From Pyxidicoccus sp. MSG2 (GTDB taxonomy: Bacteria > Myxococcota > Myxococcia > Myxococcales > Myxococcaceae), in NCBI RefSeq assembly GCF_026626705.1, contig NZ_JAPNKC010000001.1, positions 12,401,001 to 12,465,000 of the forward strand: a DNA stretch of 64,000 nt, given 5' to 3'. The position numbers were made by a program, and so were the translations under genes. Shown one piece after another: positions 38,776-46,868 of this stretch (the stretch's first letter is position 1; each line of letters starts with the position of its first letter). The notes beneath the pieces were generated by a model. It was not told where the DNA came from, did not search any database, and saw only the letters and a list, made by a program, of their open reading frames with translations.

Positions 38776-39525
38776 TCACTCCTTCACCGCGCACCGCGAG
38801 GGCTCCCGGGTGTCCTCCGCCGCGAGGACGCAGTGGACCGTCACGGCGTCCGCCGCCAGCACGCCCAGTTCCTGGTCGAAGGGCTTGTACCCGTCCTTGC
38901 TCACCTTCATGCGGTAGACGCCCCGGTACAGCCGGTCGAAGGAGCACTCCGTCCACTTGGGCGCGGGGAGATTGACGCTCGCGGTGGGGTACACCTGAGC
39001 GGTCGCCTCCGCGGGGATGGTGCTGACGGTCACCGTCATCGGGTTCGCTGCCCTGGCCGCGAACCCGAAGAACTCCGCGAGCTTCGTCCACAGGGAGCTC
39101 ACGTCATCGCGCTCGTAGACCCGCGTCGCCCCGAAGCACTCCGTGATCTTTGCTTCTGGCAGAGGGGGAAACTCCTTCTCGAGCAACTCCCGGAGCGGAG
39201 CCGCGGCGGGGTCGCTCACCTTCTGCAACACCTCCGCCTGGATTTCCTTGTAGGTCTTCTCCACGGACCTGCGGGTGTAAGCCGTGGTCCCCCGGCATCC
39301 GCCCTGGAGGCCGGCCGACATGGACTCGGAGAGCCCCTGCCGTCGCTTCGTGAGCTGCTGCTCCAACTCCTGGAAGGACTTCGACAGCTCTGAGTCCGGC
39401 GTGGAAGGTTGCTCGGGCTGCGGTGGCGACTGCGGCAGCGGCCCCTGTGCCCGCGTCGAATGGCAGGCCATCCCCCCCAATGTGAGCACCACCAGCGCTC
39501 CCCCGAATCGCTGCGTCCGCGCCAT
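38776..39525 (-). CDS. Exported PEGA-like domain protein (paralogue 2)
   Basis: 249 residues: MARTQRFGGALVVLTLGGMA with an export signal (possibly lipobox-like at MACHST), a Pro/Gln-rich spacer, then the same helical segment (SKSFQELEQQLTKRRQGLSE) and PEGA-like C-terminus (YRGVYRMKVSKDGYKPFDQE) as the protein at 35892-36689. Identity to that paralogue is obvious along the whole length. Together with the metalloprotease gene 6 bp downstream it is a second copy of the set. Confidence 0.75.
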   Translation of the reverse strand: MARTQRFGGALVVLTLGGMACHSTRAQGPLPQSPPQPEQPSTPDSELSKSFQELEQQLTKRRQGLSESMSAGLQGGCRGTTAYTRRSVEKTYKEIQAEVLQKVSDPAAAPLRELLEKEFPPLPEAKITECFGATRVYERDDVSSLWTKLAEFFGFAARAANPMTVTVSTIPAEATAQVYPTASVNLPAPKWTECSFDRLYRGVYRMKVSKDGYKPFDQELGVLAADAVTVHCVLAAEDTREPSRCAVKE

Positions 39526-39616
39526 CGGCCCTCCCGTTGCTGGACTGAATCTATCCGATTCGGATGCACCTCGAACACAGCCACAAAAAACGCCTCGACT
39601 TCGACTTGTCTGCGAA

Positions 39617-39632
39617 TTCGATTCCCGCCGCC
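39617..39632 (+). repeat. tRNA-3'-end-like core, short copy 3
   Basis: TTCGATTCCCGCCGCC, the central 16 bp of the 27-bp repeats at 12781 and 17387, in the same orientation. Here it lies in the 180-bp gap between the second PEGA-like gene (start 39525) and the coiled-coil gene (stop 39708). The flanks (CGAA before, CCTACCC after) have diverged. It marks a possible third, older integration scar at the edge of the duplicated cluster. Confidence 0.35.
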
Positions 39633-39707
39633 CCTACCCAGTCAAATGCTGCCGGGCTCATGGGCTGGCGCCCTGGTACCTCCCTTGCGAGCCACACCCC
39701 AGGCGCG

Positions 39708-42065
39708 TCAAGGGGCCGACTGCAGCGGCTTGCGCTCCTTCACGCAGACCTGGATCAGCTCGAGCACGCTCATGTGGGTGCCGCCGACGTCGAACTTCTG
39801 ATCCTTGAAGTCGGGATACCGGTTCTCCAGGATCCGCCCCTCCGCGATGCACTCATTGAGCTGCGCGAGCGCCTCGCTCTTGCGCCCCTTGGAGAGGAGC
39901 GCCTTCGCCGAGTCGTAGGCCTTCCTAGGGCCTTCGTTGAACCGAAGCTGCACGTCGGCCCTCTTCTGTGGCTCCTGCAGCGCCTCTGCCATCTGGGCGC
40001 ACTGAGCCATCACCTCCTGGGGCCGGGTGGGGACACCGCCAACGAGCACGTCCACCGTGGCGAGGCTGGCGTTCTCCTTCACCATCCTCGCACCATCGTC
40101 CTGGCAGGCCTTGAGCTTCTCCAGCGCGCTCGCGTACAGCGCATTCCTCTTGCGAAGGTCCGAGGAGGACGCGGCAGCCTCCGCCGCTGTGTTGGCGGCA
40201 GCCAGGGCCTCACCGGTCGTCCGACGCAACGCCCGCGCCTGCTTCGCGAACTCGAGCGCCTCGACCAGCTTCAGCCACTCGGCGCGCGCCCGCTCCGCGT
40301 ACGCCGCGTAGCCCGCGTCCTGCCGCTCCAGCTCCGCGCGCGCCTCGAACATCTTCATGACCTCGTCCACGCTCTTCGAGGCGGTCTCCACGTCTCCGTC
40401 GGTCGCTGAGACGCGCTTCGCGGCTTCGACCTTCTCCTTCGTCGTGGCCAGCCGCTCGGTGAGCTGCGCGCGGGCGTCCGCCGCGGCCAGCATGATCTTC
40501 CGCCGGTTGATGCGCTCGCTCAGCTCCGCCATGCGCTCCTTCGTCTCCCGGGCGTACAGCGCGTAGTCGCGGTCCTTCTTGACGAAGGCGGCGCCAGCCT
40601 CCAGCACCGCGCCGATCTGCTTGACCGCGTTCTCCGCCTCCTGGAGCTGCGCCTCCGAGGGCGTCTCCTTCTGGATCTGGGTGACCAGGGCCGCCGCGTT
40701 CTTCCGAGCCTCGTCGACCTTCACGCGCTGCTGCTGCAGGTCGACCTCGTACCGGCGCCGCTCCATCGTCGCCCGCCCGTCCTTGAGCAGATGACGCGCC
40801 TCGGCGGCGGCCGGGCTGATGGCGGGGTTCTTCGCGTGAACCGTCTCGAGCGTCTTCTCCAGGACGACCAGCGCCGTCTTCGCCTCCTCGAACTGCTCGT
40901 TGGTCACCGCCCGCTTCTCGAGATTGCGCAAGGCCTGCACGACGTCGGCGCGAGCTGCATCGAGGCTGCGGACCTGGAGTGCCACCTCCACCTCGACGAG
41001 CGTGTTCTTCACCTCGGCGAGGTACTGGCCAATCGCCTGGCTCCGCGCGGCCTGCGGCTCGTACTTCTCCACCAGCTTCCGGGCGACGAATGCCGCCGTC
41101 TTGGCCTCGGCGAGCTGCTCGGGCGTGGGCTTCCTCGCGCGGAGCGCCTTGGCGGCCGCGACGAGCTCCTCACGGGCAGGCTCCAGCTCCACCTTGACCC
41201 GAGAGACCCCCGCCTGCACCACGAGCTCGTCCATCCGGCGCCGGGCCTGCGTGATCTCGGCTCGTCCCTTCTCCGCCTCCGCGCGATACGCCTTGTCGCG
41301 CCCCTCGAGCGGCTTGCCCTCCTCGAGCTGCTTCTGCAGCGCCGCCGTCGCCTTGTCGGCGGCTGCGAACTTCTCGTCCGACCAGGCCTTGTCCAGCTCG
41401 GCGAGCGAGGTGGACAGTGCCTTGCGGCTCTCGTCCAGGAGCCCTCGCTGCTTCTGTGCCGACTGCTGCAGCCACCGCTCGTCGATGGTCTTCTCGTGAC
41501 GGGCGATGGTCGCGTCGACCTCGGTGAGGTACGCGGCGAACTTCGCATCCTGGCTCGTCAGGGGCCGGCCCTCCTCCGTCAGCTTCTTGAGCGCCGCCAC
41601 CGCGGCGCGGGCGTCGTCCAGCGCCTTGGGGCCGGGGTCCCCCTCCCCGAGCTTCGCCATGCGCTCGTTCAGCGTCACGAGCGCGCCGTCGATGCGCCGG
41701 CGGAAGTCGTGGATGTGGACCTTGGCCCGGCGCTCTTCGACGTACTGGCGCTGCGTCCGGAGCTCCTTCCGTGCAGCCAGGACCGTCTTGGCGTATTCGA
41801 GGTCCTCCGTCTCGAAGCTCGCTCCTGCATTGAGCGCATCTTTCAGCGCTTCCACCGCCGCGAGGGCGGCGTCGAGGTCGGCGTTGCTCGGCGGCTCCTT
41901 CTCGATCCGCTGAACCGCCGTCGCGAGGGCAGCGCGAGCACGCTCCACCCGCTTCGATGCCTCCTCGACGGACCTCGCGGTGCCCGCATCTGGAGACGCG
42001 GCAACTGCTTCGGCGGAGGCGAAGAGGAAGAACCCGATCAACACCAGCACTGGAGTCCGTACCAT
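39708..42065 (-). CDS. Exported coiled-coil protein built of ~80-residue helical repeats
   Basis: 785 residues with a signal peptide (VLVLIGFFLFASAEAVAA). The mature protein is almost wholly alpha-helical, with about seven degenerate repeats of ~80-110 residues. Each combines a charged helix (ERARAALATAVQRIEKEPPS; AREELVAAAKALRARKPTP; ARKNAAALVTQIQKETPSEA), an Ala-rich helix (AVEALKDALNAG; AVKQIGAVLEAG) and a helix beginning with D-x-x-Y/F (DLEYAKTVLAARKEL; DRDYALYARETKERM; DAGYAAYAERARAEW). The C-terminal ~130 residues differ and end KPLQSAP. It is probably a periplasmic structural or scaffold protein; no enzyme domain is seen. Confidence 0.75.
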   Translation of the reverse strand: MVRTPVLVLIGFFLFASAEAVAASPDAGTARSVEEASKRVERARAALATAVQRIEKEPPSNADLDAALAAVEALKDALNAGASFETEDLEYAKTVLAARKELRTQRQYVEERRAKVHIHDFRRRIDGALVTLNERMAKLGEGDPGPKALDDARAAVAALKKLTEEGRPLTSQDAKFAAYLTEVDATIARHEKTIDERWLQQSAQKQRGLLDESRKALSTSLAELDKAWSDEKFAAADKATAALQKQLEEGKPLEGRDKAYRAEAEKGRAEITQARRRMDELVVQAGVSRVKVELEPAREELVAAAKALRARKPTPEQLAEAKTAAFVARKLVEKYEPQAARSQAIGQYLAEVKNTLVEVEVALQVRSLDAARADVVQALRNLEKRAVTNEQFEEAKTALVVLEKTLETVHAKNPAISPAAAEARHLLKDGRATMERRRYEVDLQQQRVKVDEARKNAAALVTQIQKETPSEAQLQEAENAVKQIGAVLEAGAAFVKKDRDYALYARETKERMAELSERINRRKIMLAAADARAQLTERLATTKEKVEAAKRVSATDGDVETASKSVDEVMKMFEARAELERQDAGYAAYAERARAEWLKLVEALEFAKQARALRRTTGEALAAANTAAEAAASSSDLRKRNALYASALEKLKACQDDGARMVKENASLATVDVLVGGVPTRPQEVMAQCAQMAEALQEPQKRADVQLRFNEGPRKAYDSAKALLSKGRKSEALAQLNECIAEGRILENRYPDFKDQKFDVGGTHMSVLELIQVCVKERKPLQSAP

Positions 42066-42123
42066 TCACGCCTACTTACTACAGCGAGGCTGTGGGACGG
42101 TGCATTCTGGTGTTCGCTTCGAA

Positions 42124-44490
42124 TCAGGCGCTGCGGACCGCGCCGCCCTGCAGCGGAAGTTCGACGGTGAACGTGGCGCCCTGGCCGAGCGTGCTCTCGG
42201 CCTTCACCGTGCCGCCCAGGGCCTCGACAATCTGCCGGGAGATATAGAGCCCCAGGCCCAGTCCTCCGTAATGGCGCTCGGACACCGCGCGCTCGAACTT
42301 GCCCCAGATGCGCTGGAGGTTCTCCGGTGCAATGCCGATCCCCACGTCGCTGACCGTCAGCCGCGCGCGCCCGCCAACGGCCTCCACGCTCAGCGTCACC
42401 GGGTGGCCGGGGCCGTACTTGACGGCGTTCGCCAGCAGGTTCGTCACCACCTGCTCCAGCCGCGAGCTGTCCCAGGTGCCCTGCACCGGCGCGGGAGCGT
42501 GGAGGCGGACCTCGCAGCCCGCGCGCTTCACCTCGGTGTCGAAGCGCCCGGCCACGTCTCGCACCAGCGCCGCGAGGTCGCACTGCTGGGGGTTGAGCGT
42601 GAGGGCCAGCCTTCCGGCGCGAATGCTCGACACATCCAGGAGGTCGTTCACCAGGTCGGCGAGCCGCTTCACCTGCCGCCGCATGACTTCCACGTGGGGC
42701 GCGATACGCCGGGCCATGGGGGACTCCGGCTCGGCTCCGGCCGCACGCGCGAGCGACTCGAGCTTGAGGGCCAGGGGCGTCAGCGGCGTCTTGAGCTCAT
42801 GGCTGGCGATGCCCAGGAACTCGTCGCGGGCGCTGACCGCCAGCTTCAGCTCCTCGAGGAGCCGCTCCCGCTCCTGCTCCGCCTCCCTTCGCGCGGTGAC
42901 GTCCACGCCCACCACCACCCCGTGGGTGATGTGGCCCTGCGCATCGCGCACGGGCGTCGCGCTGTACTCGATGATGCCCTGGCTGCCGTCTCCCCGGATG
43001 ACGTGGATGGCCTCGGCCATGACAGGCACCCCGGAGGCCATGGCACGAGGGAGGGGCCACTCATGGGGTTCGTACGGCCGCCCGTCGGCATGGAAGCCCG
43101 GATAGGCGCGGTACTCCTCGACGTTGCTGGCGGGTCGGGCAGGGCCGCGAATCTGTGCCTCCGCCTGAGCGTTGGCGAGGAAGAGCTTTCCGGTGGGCGC
43201 TTCGGCAATGTAGACGGAGTACGGGAGTTGCTGCAGTACGGCCTGGAGGATGCTCCGCTCGTGCATCAACTGGCGGATGAGCTCCTCCCGCTCGGCCTCC
43301 ACCCGGACGCGCTCTGTCACGTCCAACGATGCGATGCTGAGGGTGGTGACGCGGCCGGCCTCGTCCAGGACGGGCTGGTAGAACACCTCGAAGGTGAGGC
43401 CGGCGGTCTGGACGATGGTGGAGAAGGTCTCTCCCCGGAGTCCGCGGAGGAGGAACTCCAGCACATTGGGTTCGTTCGCATACATCTCGAGGGCGGACCT
43501 TCCCACCACCTGGCCTGGAGAGAGGCCCAGCCCCCGGAGTCCCTTGCCCTCGGACACGACGAAGCGGCCATCGGCGTCGAGCACGGCGAGGACGAGCGGC
43601 CCGCTGTTGATGACGGTCCGCAGCCGCTGCTCCGCCAGCGCGCGCTGCTCCTCGGCCTTCCGCTGCTGGGTGACGTCGCGCGCGGAGGCATAGATGAGGC
43701 CCGTCTCCGGCACGGGCACGGCGGTCCAGTTGAGCCACCTCCACCCGCCATCCCTGCACGCGACGCGGACGGTGAGGCCCGTGCCGATGTTTCCCTGCTT
43801 GAGGGAGGCCAGCGTCTCCTCTCCCCTGCCGCGGTCCTCCGTGTGGATGAAGTCCAGGAAGGGCCGGGCGCGGAGTTCCTCCTCGCGCCATCCCAGGATG
43901 CGCGTGAAGGCCGGATTCACCCGCTTGAAGAAGCCGTCCATGCCGGCGATGCAGAACATGTCCGGCGCCAGGCGGAAGAAGCGCTCGCGTTCCGCTTCGG
44001 CCTCCTTGCGCTCGGTCAGGTCCAGCACCCTGCGGAGGAGCGCATCCCGTTCCCGCTCGGCGCGCAGGAGGGAGTGCGGATGCTCGCATTCCTGGCTGGC
44101 GCAGGGGTTCCGCTCCATGCGCACCATCAAGCACCGCAGCTCGGGCGCATGGCCCTCGCCGTGTTCGAGCGTGAGCACCTTGGTGAAAAAGGAGAGCGCC
44201 TGCCCGTCCGCATCCAGGAACCGGAGCACGCCGCTGCGCTCGGTCCGGCGGCGTGCGCCGTCCCGGAAGAGCGCCAGCGCGTCGTCACGGTCCTCGGGGT
44301 GGAGGTGCCTGGCGAGAAAGTCCTCCTCGGTCCACCACTGCTCCAGTGGATAGCCGAGAATCCCCGCGGCATTCGGACTCACGTGCATGAGCTGGAGCGT
44401 CACCGCGTCGGCGGCCCAGACGATGACATCGAACTGCCGGGTCCAGTCGGAGCGGCCGCGCTCTTCGGTCCTGGCCTCCGCTGTCATCAT
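42124..44490 (-). CDS. Cytoplasmic sensor histidine kinase with four PAS domains
   Basis: 788 residues with no TM helix. PAS-like domains lie at about 15-130 (NAAGILGYPLEQWW), 165-285 (PDMFCIAGMDGFFKRVNPAF with WREEELRARPFLDFI), 300-415 and 435-550 (GHITHGVVVGVDVTARREAE). HisKA follows with SARDEFLGIASHELKTPLTP (phosphoacceptor His), and the HATPase has the N box (VVTNLLANAVKYGPG) and G boxes (DVGIGIAPENL, GGLGLGLYISRQIVEALGG). All needed residues are present. No response regulator is adjacent, so it is an orphan kinase, as is common in myxobacteria. It probably senses a cytosolic ligand, redox state or light; the cofactor cannot be told. Confidence 0.92.
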   Translation of the reverse strand: MMTAEARTEERGRSDWTRQFDVIVWAADAVTLQLMHVSPNAAGILGYPLEQWWTEEDFLARHLHPEDRDDALALFRDGARRRTERSGVLRFLDADGQALSFFTKVLTLEHGEGHAPELRCLMVRMERNPCASQECEHPHSLLRAERERDALLRRVLDLTERKEAEAERERFFRLAPDMFCIAGMDGFFKRVNPAFTRILGWREEELRARPFLDFIHTEDRGRGEETLASLKQGNIGTGLTVRVACRDGGWRWLNWTAVPVPETGLIYASARDVTQQRKAEEQRALAEQRLRTVINSGPLVLAVLDADGRFVVSEGKGLRGLGLSPGQVVGRSALEMYANEPNVLEFLLRGLRGETFSTIVQTAGLTFEVFYQPVLDEAGRVTTLSIASLDVTERVRVEAEREELIRQLMHERSILQAVLQQLPYSVYIAEAPTGKLFLANAQAEAQIRGPARPASNVEEYRAYPGFHADGRPYEPHEWPLPRAMASGVPVMAEAIHVIRGDGSQGIIEYSATPVRDAQGHITHGVVVGVDVTARREAEQERERLLEELKLAVSARDEFLGIASHELKTPLTPLALKLESLARAAGAEPESPMARRIAPHVEVMRRQVKRLADLVNDLLDVSSIRAGRLALTLNPQQCDLAALVRDVAGRFDTEVKRAGCEVRLHAPAPVQGTWDSSRLEQVVTNLLANAVKYGPGHPVTLSVEAVGGRARLTVSDVGIGIAPENLQRIWGKFERAVSERHYGGLGLGLYISRQIVEALGGTVKAESTLGQGATFTVELPLQGGAVRSA

Positions 44491-44747
44491 TCCCGCATCC
44501 CCTTTGAGGCGCCGTGGTCAGGGCTCTCCGTTGATTCTAGGAATGGTCGACAGGGGGGGATGGAGGGGCAGGGAGGGGGCCCCTGCGTGGGTGGGTCGCC
44601 GGGTGGCACGCCACAGCGCAAGAGGGGGTTGCTCACTGAAACGTGACACGAACACGGCGGGCCCGGAGTGAAACAGGCTGGGTGTGTCAGACCATTCTGA
44701 TGTATTGCGCCGTGTCACACCGCTGTTTCCCCCTCCAGGAGTCCCTG

Positions 44748-45782
44748 ATGCGTCGTGTTGGCTCAGCCCTTCTTGCTGTAAGCATGTTCGCCGGTTGCGG
44801 CGGTCTCGAAACCGAACCGTCCTCCGAGCCGCTCGCGTCTCCGTCCATCGAGTCGCAGCAGTCGCCGATCCTCACCACCACGGACGTGGACGTCGCCCCG
44901 GAGTGCGAGGGCATCCTCACCTTCGTGAACACGGCGTCGTACCAGACGCTGGACGTGTACCTGCCCAGCAACGTCGTCACCAACCTCGTCAACCGGCGCG
45001 CGCTGGCGCCCTTCACGTCGCTGGCGGACGTGTCCTCGGTGTCGCTGGTCGGCGAGGCGCGCCTCAAGCAGATCGAGGGCGGCGCCCGCACGCTGGACTA
45101 CATCGACGCGGATTGCACCGGCATCTTCGACGGGCTGGCCATCTCCCATGACGACGCGGCCGCCATCGTGTCGCTGGTGAACACCATCGACGACTCGGAG
45201 CTGCACGACGTCCTGCCGGACGCGTGGAACGGCGCGGCGAATCTCCTCGGCCTGCGCCCGTTCACGTCGGCCCAGGCCATCTCCAACGTGGCGGGCATCG
45301 GCGAGGTGAGCTTCCGGAACATCCGGAACTCGGCCACGCTGAGCCGGCCGTTCGAGGCGCTCGCCGCCGCGGTGAACGCGCTGCCCAGCAACGGGTCCTC
45401 CGGCGCGCAGCTGAAGCGCCACTTCGACTGGTGGAATGAGGTGACGGCCAACCACCCCTACTCCCGGGGCGGTCCGACCTGCTTCGGGCTCGAGCCCAGC
45501 AGCGTCCCGTCAGGCGCGAGCATCCGGCCGAACCTGGCCAACGCCGCCGAGGTGCGCTCCGCGGTCGACAACACGCTGGCCTACGTCAATGCGAACACCC
45601 GGATCTCCGCCAGCGTGCGCACCGCGGGCCTGGCGAACCTCGACGCGCGGCTCGCGGGGCGTTCGTTCAAGGGCTGCATCTTCACCTACGCGGATGACCC
45701 GTGGAGCAGCCACACCGTCTCCATCTTCGTCGACACCGTGAACGGCTTCAGCGTGCTGACCGAGACCTGGTGGGCGGAGTAG
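44748..45782 (+). CDS. Lipoprotein with helix-hairpin-helix motifs
   Basis: 344 residues from ATG 44748 (AGGAG 6 bp upstream); the frame continues to 44643 without reason. The signal is LLAVSMFAGC (lipid Cys17). Residues about 50-200 contain two ComEA-like helix-hairpin-helix units (ILTFVNTASYQTLDVYL, ADVSSVSLVGEARLKQIEGG; AAAIVSLVNTIDDSELHDVL, AQAISNVAGIGEVSFRNI). Such exported HhH domains usually bind DNA, for example in uptake, but the C-terminal ~140 residues are an unrelated beta-rich domain with Cys pairs (FKGCIFTYADDPWSSHTVSI). It ends at a strong terminator. Confidence 0.78.
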   Translation: MRRVGSALLAVSMFAGCGGLETEPSSEPLASPSIESQQSPILTTTDVDVAPECEGILTFVNTASYQTLDVYLPSNVVTNLVNRRALAPFTSLADVSSVSLVGEARLKQIEGGARTLDYIDADCTGIFDGLAISHDDAAAIVSLVNTIDDSELHDVLPDAWNGAANLLGLRPFTSAQAISNVAGIGEVSFRNIRNSATLSRPFEALAAAVNALPSNGSSGAQLKRHFDWWNEVTANHPYSRGGPTCFGLEPSSVPSGASIRPNLANAAEVRSAVDNTLAYVNANTRISASVRTAGLANLDARLAGRSFKGCIFTYADDPWSSHTVSIFVDTVNGFSVLTETWWAE

Positions 45783-45808
45783 TCCGAAGCTGACGTTCCG
45801 GAAGCAAG

Positions 45809-45840
45809 AAGCCCCAGGTTCCACGAGGAGCCTGGGGCTT
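45809..45840. terminator. Bidirectional rho-independent-like terminator
   Basis: A perfect 10-bp stem (AAGCCCCAGG / CCTGGGGCTT) with a 12-nt loop. It has an A-rich left flank and T at the right, so it can serve both directions between the convergent genes ending at 45782 and 45868. Confidence 0.8.
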
Positions 45841-45867
45841 CGTCCTGCCTGGAGCGGGGCGTGCGGC

Positions 45868-46779
45868 TCAGCTCTCCGTGGGCTGCCGGGCCATGGCCTC
45901 CGCCACGGAGCCGGGCGCGGGAGGTCCGCCGAAGAAGCGCGAGAGCTCCGCCTGGGCCTCGCGGGCTTGCGCCCCGCTGATGCGCCCCTCGCGCTCCAGC
46001 CTCCCGATGATGACGCCGGCGCGGATGCGCAGGGCCTCGGGCCGCCGGGCGGGCAACCAGCGGCGCGGGGCGGGGAGCATGCCCGCGAGCATCGCGCCCT
46101 GCGCCACGCTGAGCGCCCGCGCGGAGGTGCCGAAGTGCTCGCGTGCCGCCGCTTCGATGCCGTACACGCCCTCCCCCCACTCCACGACGTTCAGGTACAG
46201 CGTGAGGATGCGCTGCTTGGACAGGTGCTCTTCCAACCGGCGCGCGAGCAGCAGCTCCTTGCCCTTGCGCAGCAGGCTGCGGTCCGTGGAGAGGTAGAGG
46301 TTCTTCGCCAGCTGCTGGGTGAGGGTGGACGCGCCGCGGCCCAGGCGCGCCACGCGCACCGACTGCTCGAGGGCATTCTCCACCTCGGTCCAGTCCACAC
46401 CTTCGTGCTGGTAGAAGCGCGCGTCCTCGGAGAGCAGCACGGCGTCCACCCCGTGCGGGGCCACCGCGTCGAGGGACACCCAGGACTGACGCGCACGGGG
46501 CTTCTTGCCCGCCTCGCGCGCCTCCTCGGCCCGCTGCGCCATGAGCGCGGTGGTGCGCGGGTTCTGCGTCCGCAGGAGGCTCACGTCGGGCAGCCGCGCG
46601 TACTCCACGCTGAGCCAGACGACGAGCAGCAGCCACCCGCAGAGCGCCCAGCGACCCCAGCCCGGGCCGGAGTGCGTCCCCACGACGCGCCGGGCGCTGG
46701 AGGGGAGCTGCTTCGTCTTCTGCGTCCGGACGGAAGAGGCTCGCGCGGAGGGCGGACGGGAGGCCATCGGTACGGGCAC
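45868..46779 (-). CDS. mtgA: Monofunctional peptidoglycan glycosyltransferase (MtgA-type, GT51)
   Basis: 303 residues; GTG 46779 is used here, with ATG 46767 as an alternative start. One TM helix lies at about 42-60 (WALCGWLLLVVWLSVEYA). The GT51 domain has the catalytic EDARFYQHEG motif (about 117-126; Glu is the base), RGASTLTQQLAKNLYLS, the RKGKELLLARRLEEHLSKQRI helix region and NVVEWGEGVYGIEAAAREHFG. All are standard for polymerising lipid II into glycan strands. There is no transpeptidase domain, hence monofunctional. The basic N-terminal cytosolic tail of ~35 residues is longer than in E. coli MtgA. Confidence 0.9.
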   Translation of the reverse strand: MPVPMASRPPSARASSVRTQKTKQLPSSARRVVGTHSGPGWGRWALCGWLLLVVWLSVEYARLPDVSLLRTQNPRTTALMAQRAEEAREAGKKPRARQSWVSLDAVAPHGVDAVLLSEDARFYQHEGVDWTEVENALEQSVRVARLGRGASTLTQQLAKNLYLSTDRSLLRKGKELLLARRLEEHLSKQRILTLYLNVVEWGEGVYGIEAAAREHFGTSARALSVAQGAMLAGMLPAPRRWLPARRPEALRIRAGVIIGRLEREGRISGAQAREAQAELSRFFGGPPAPGSVAEAMARQPTES

Positions 46780-46868
46780 ATCTGCCCCGGTAGACGGCCG
46801 CTGTCCAGAAGACGGCCGGGGATGCCGGCGCCGGGGCCCGTCGAGGCCCGGCGCCGGCGACCGCCGGG

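Noticed and set aside
44652..44715. Inverted ACACGGCG/CGCCGTGT pair upstream of the HhH lipoprotein
   Set aside because: Arms are only 8 bp with a ~48-bp loop; too weak to call an operator.
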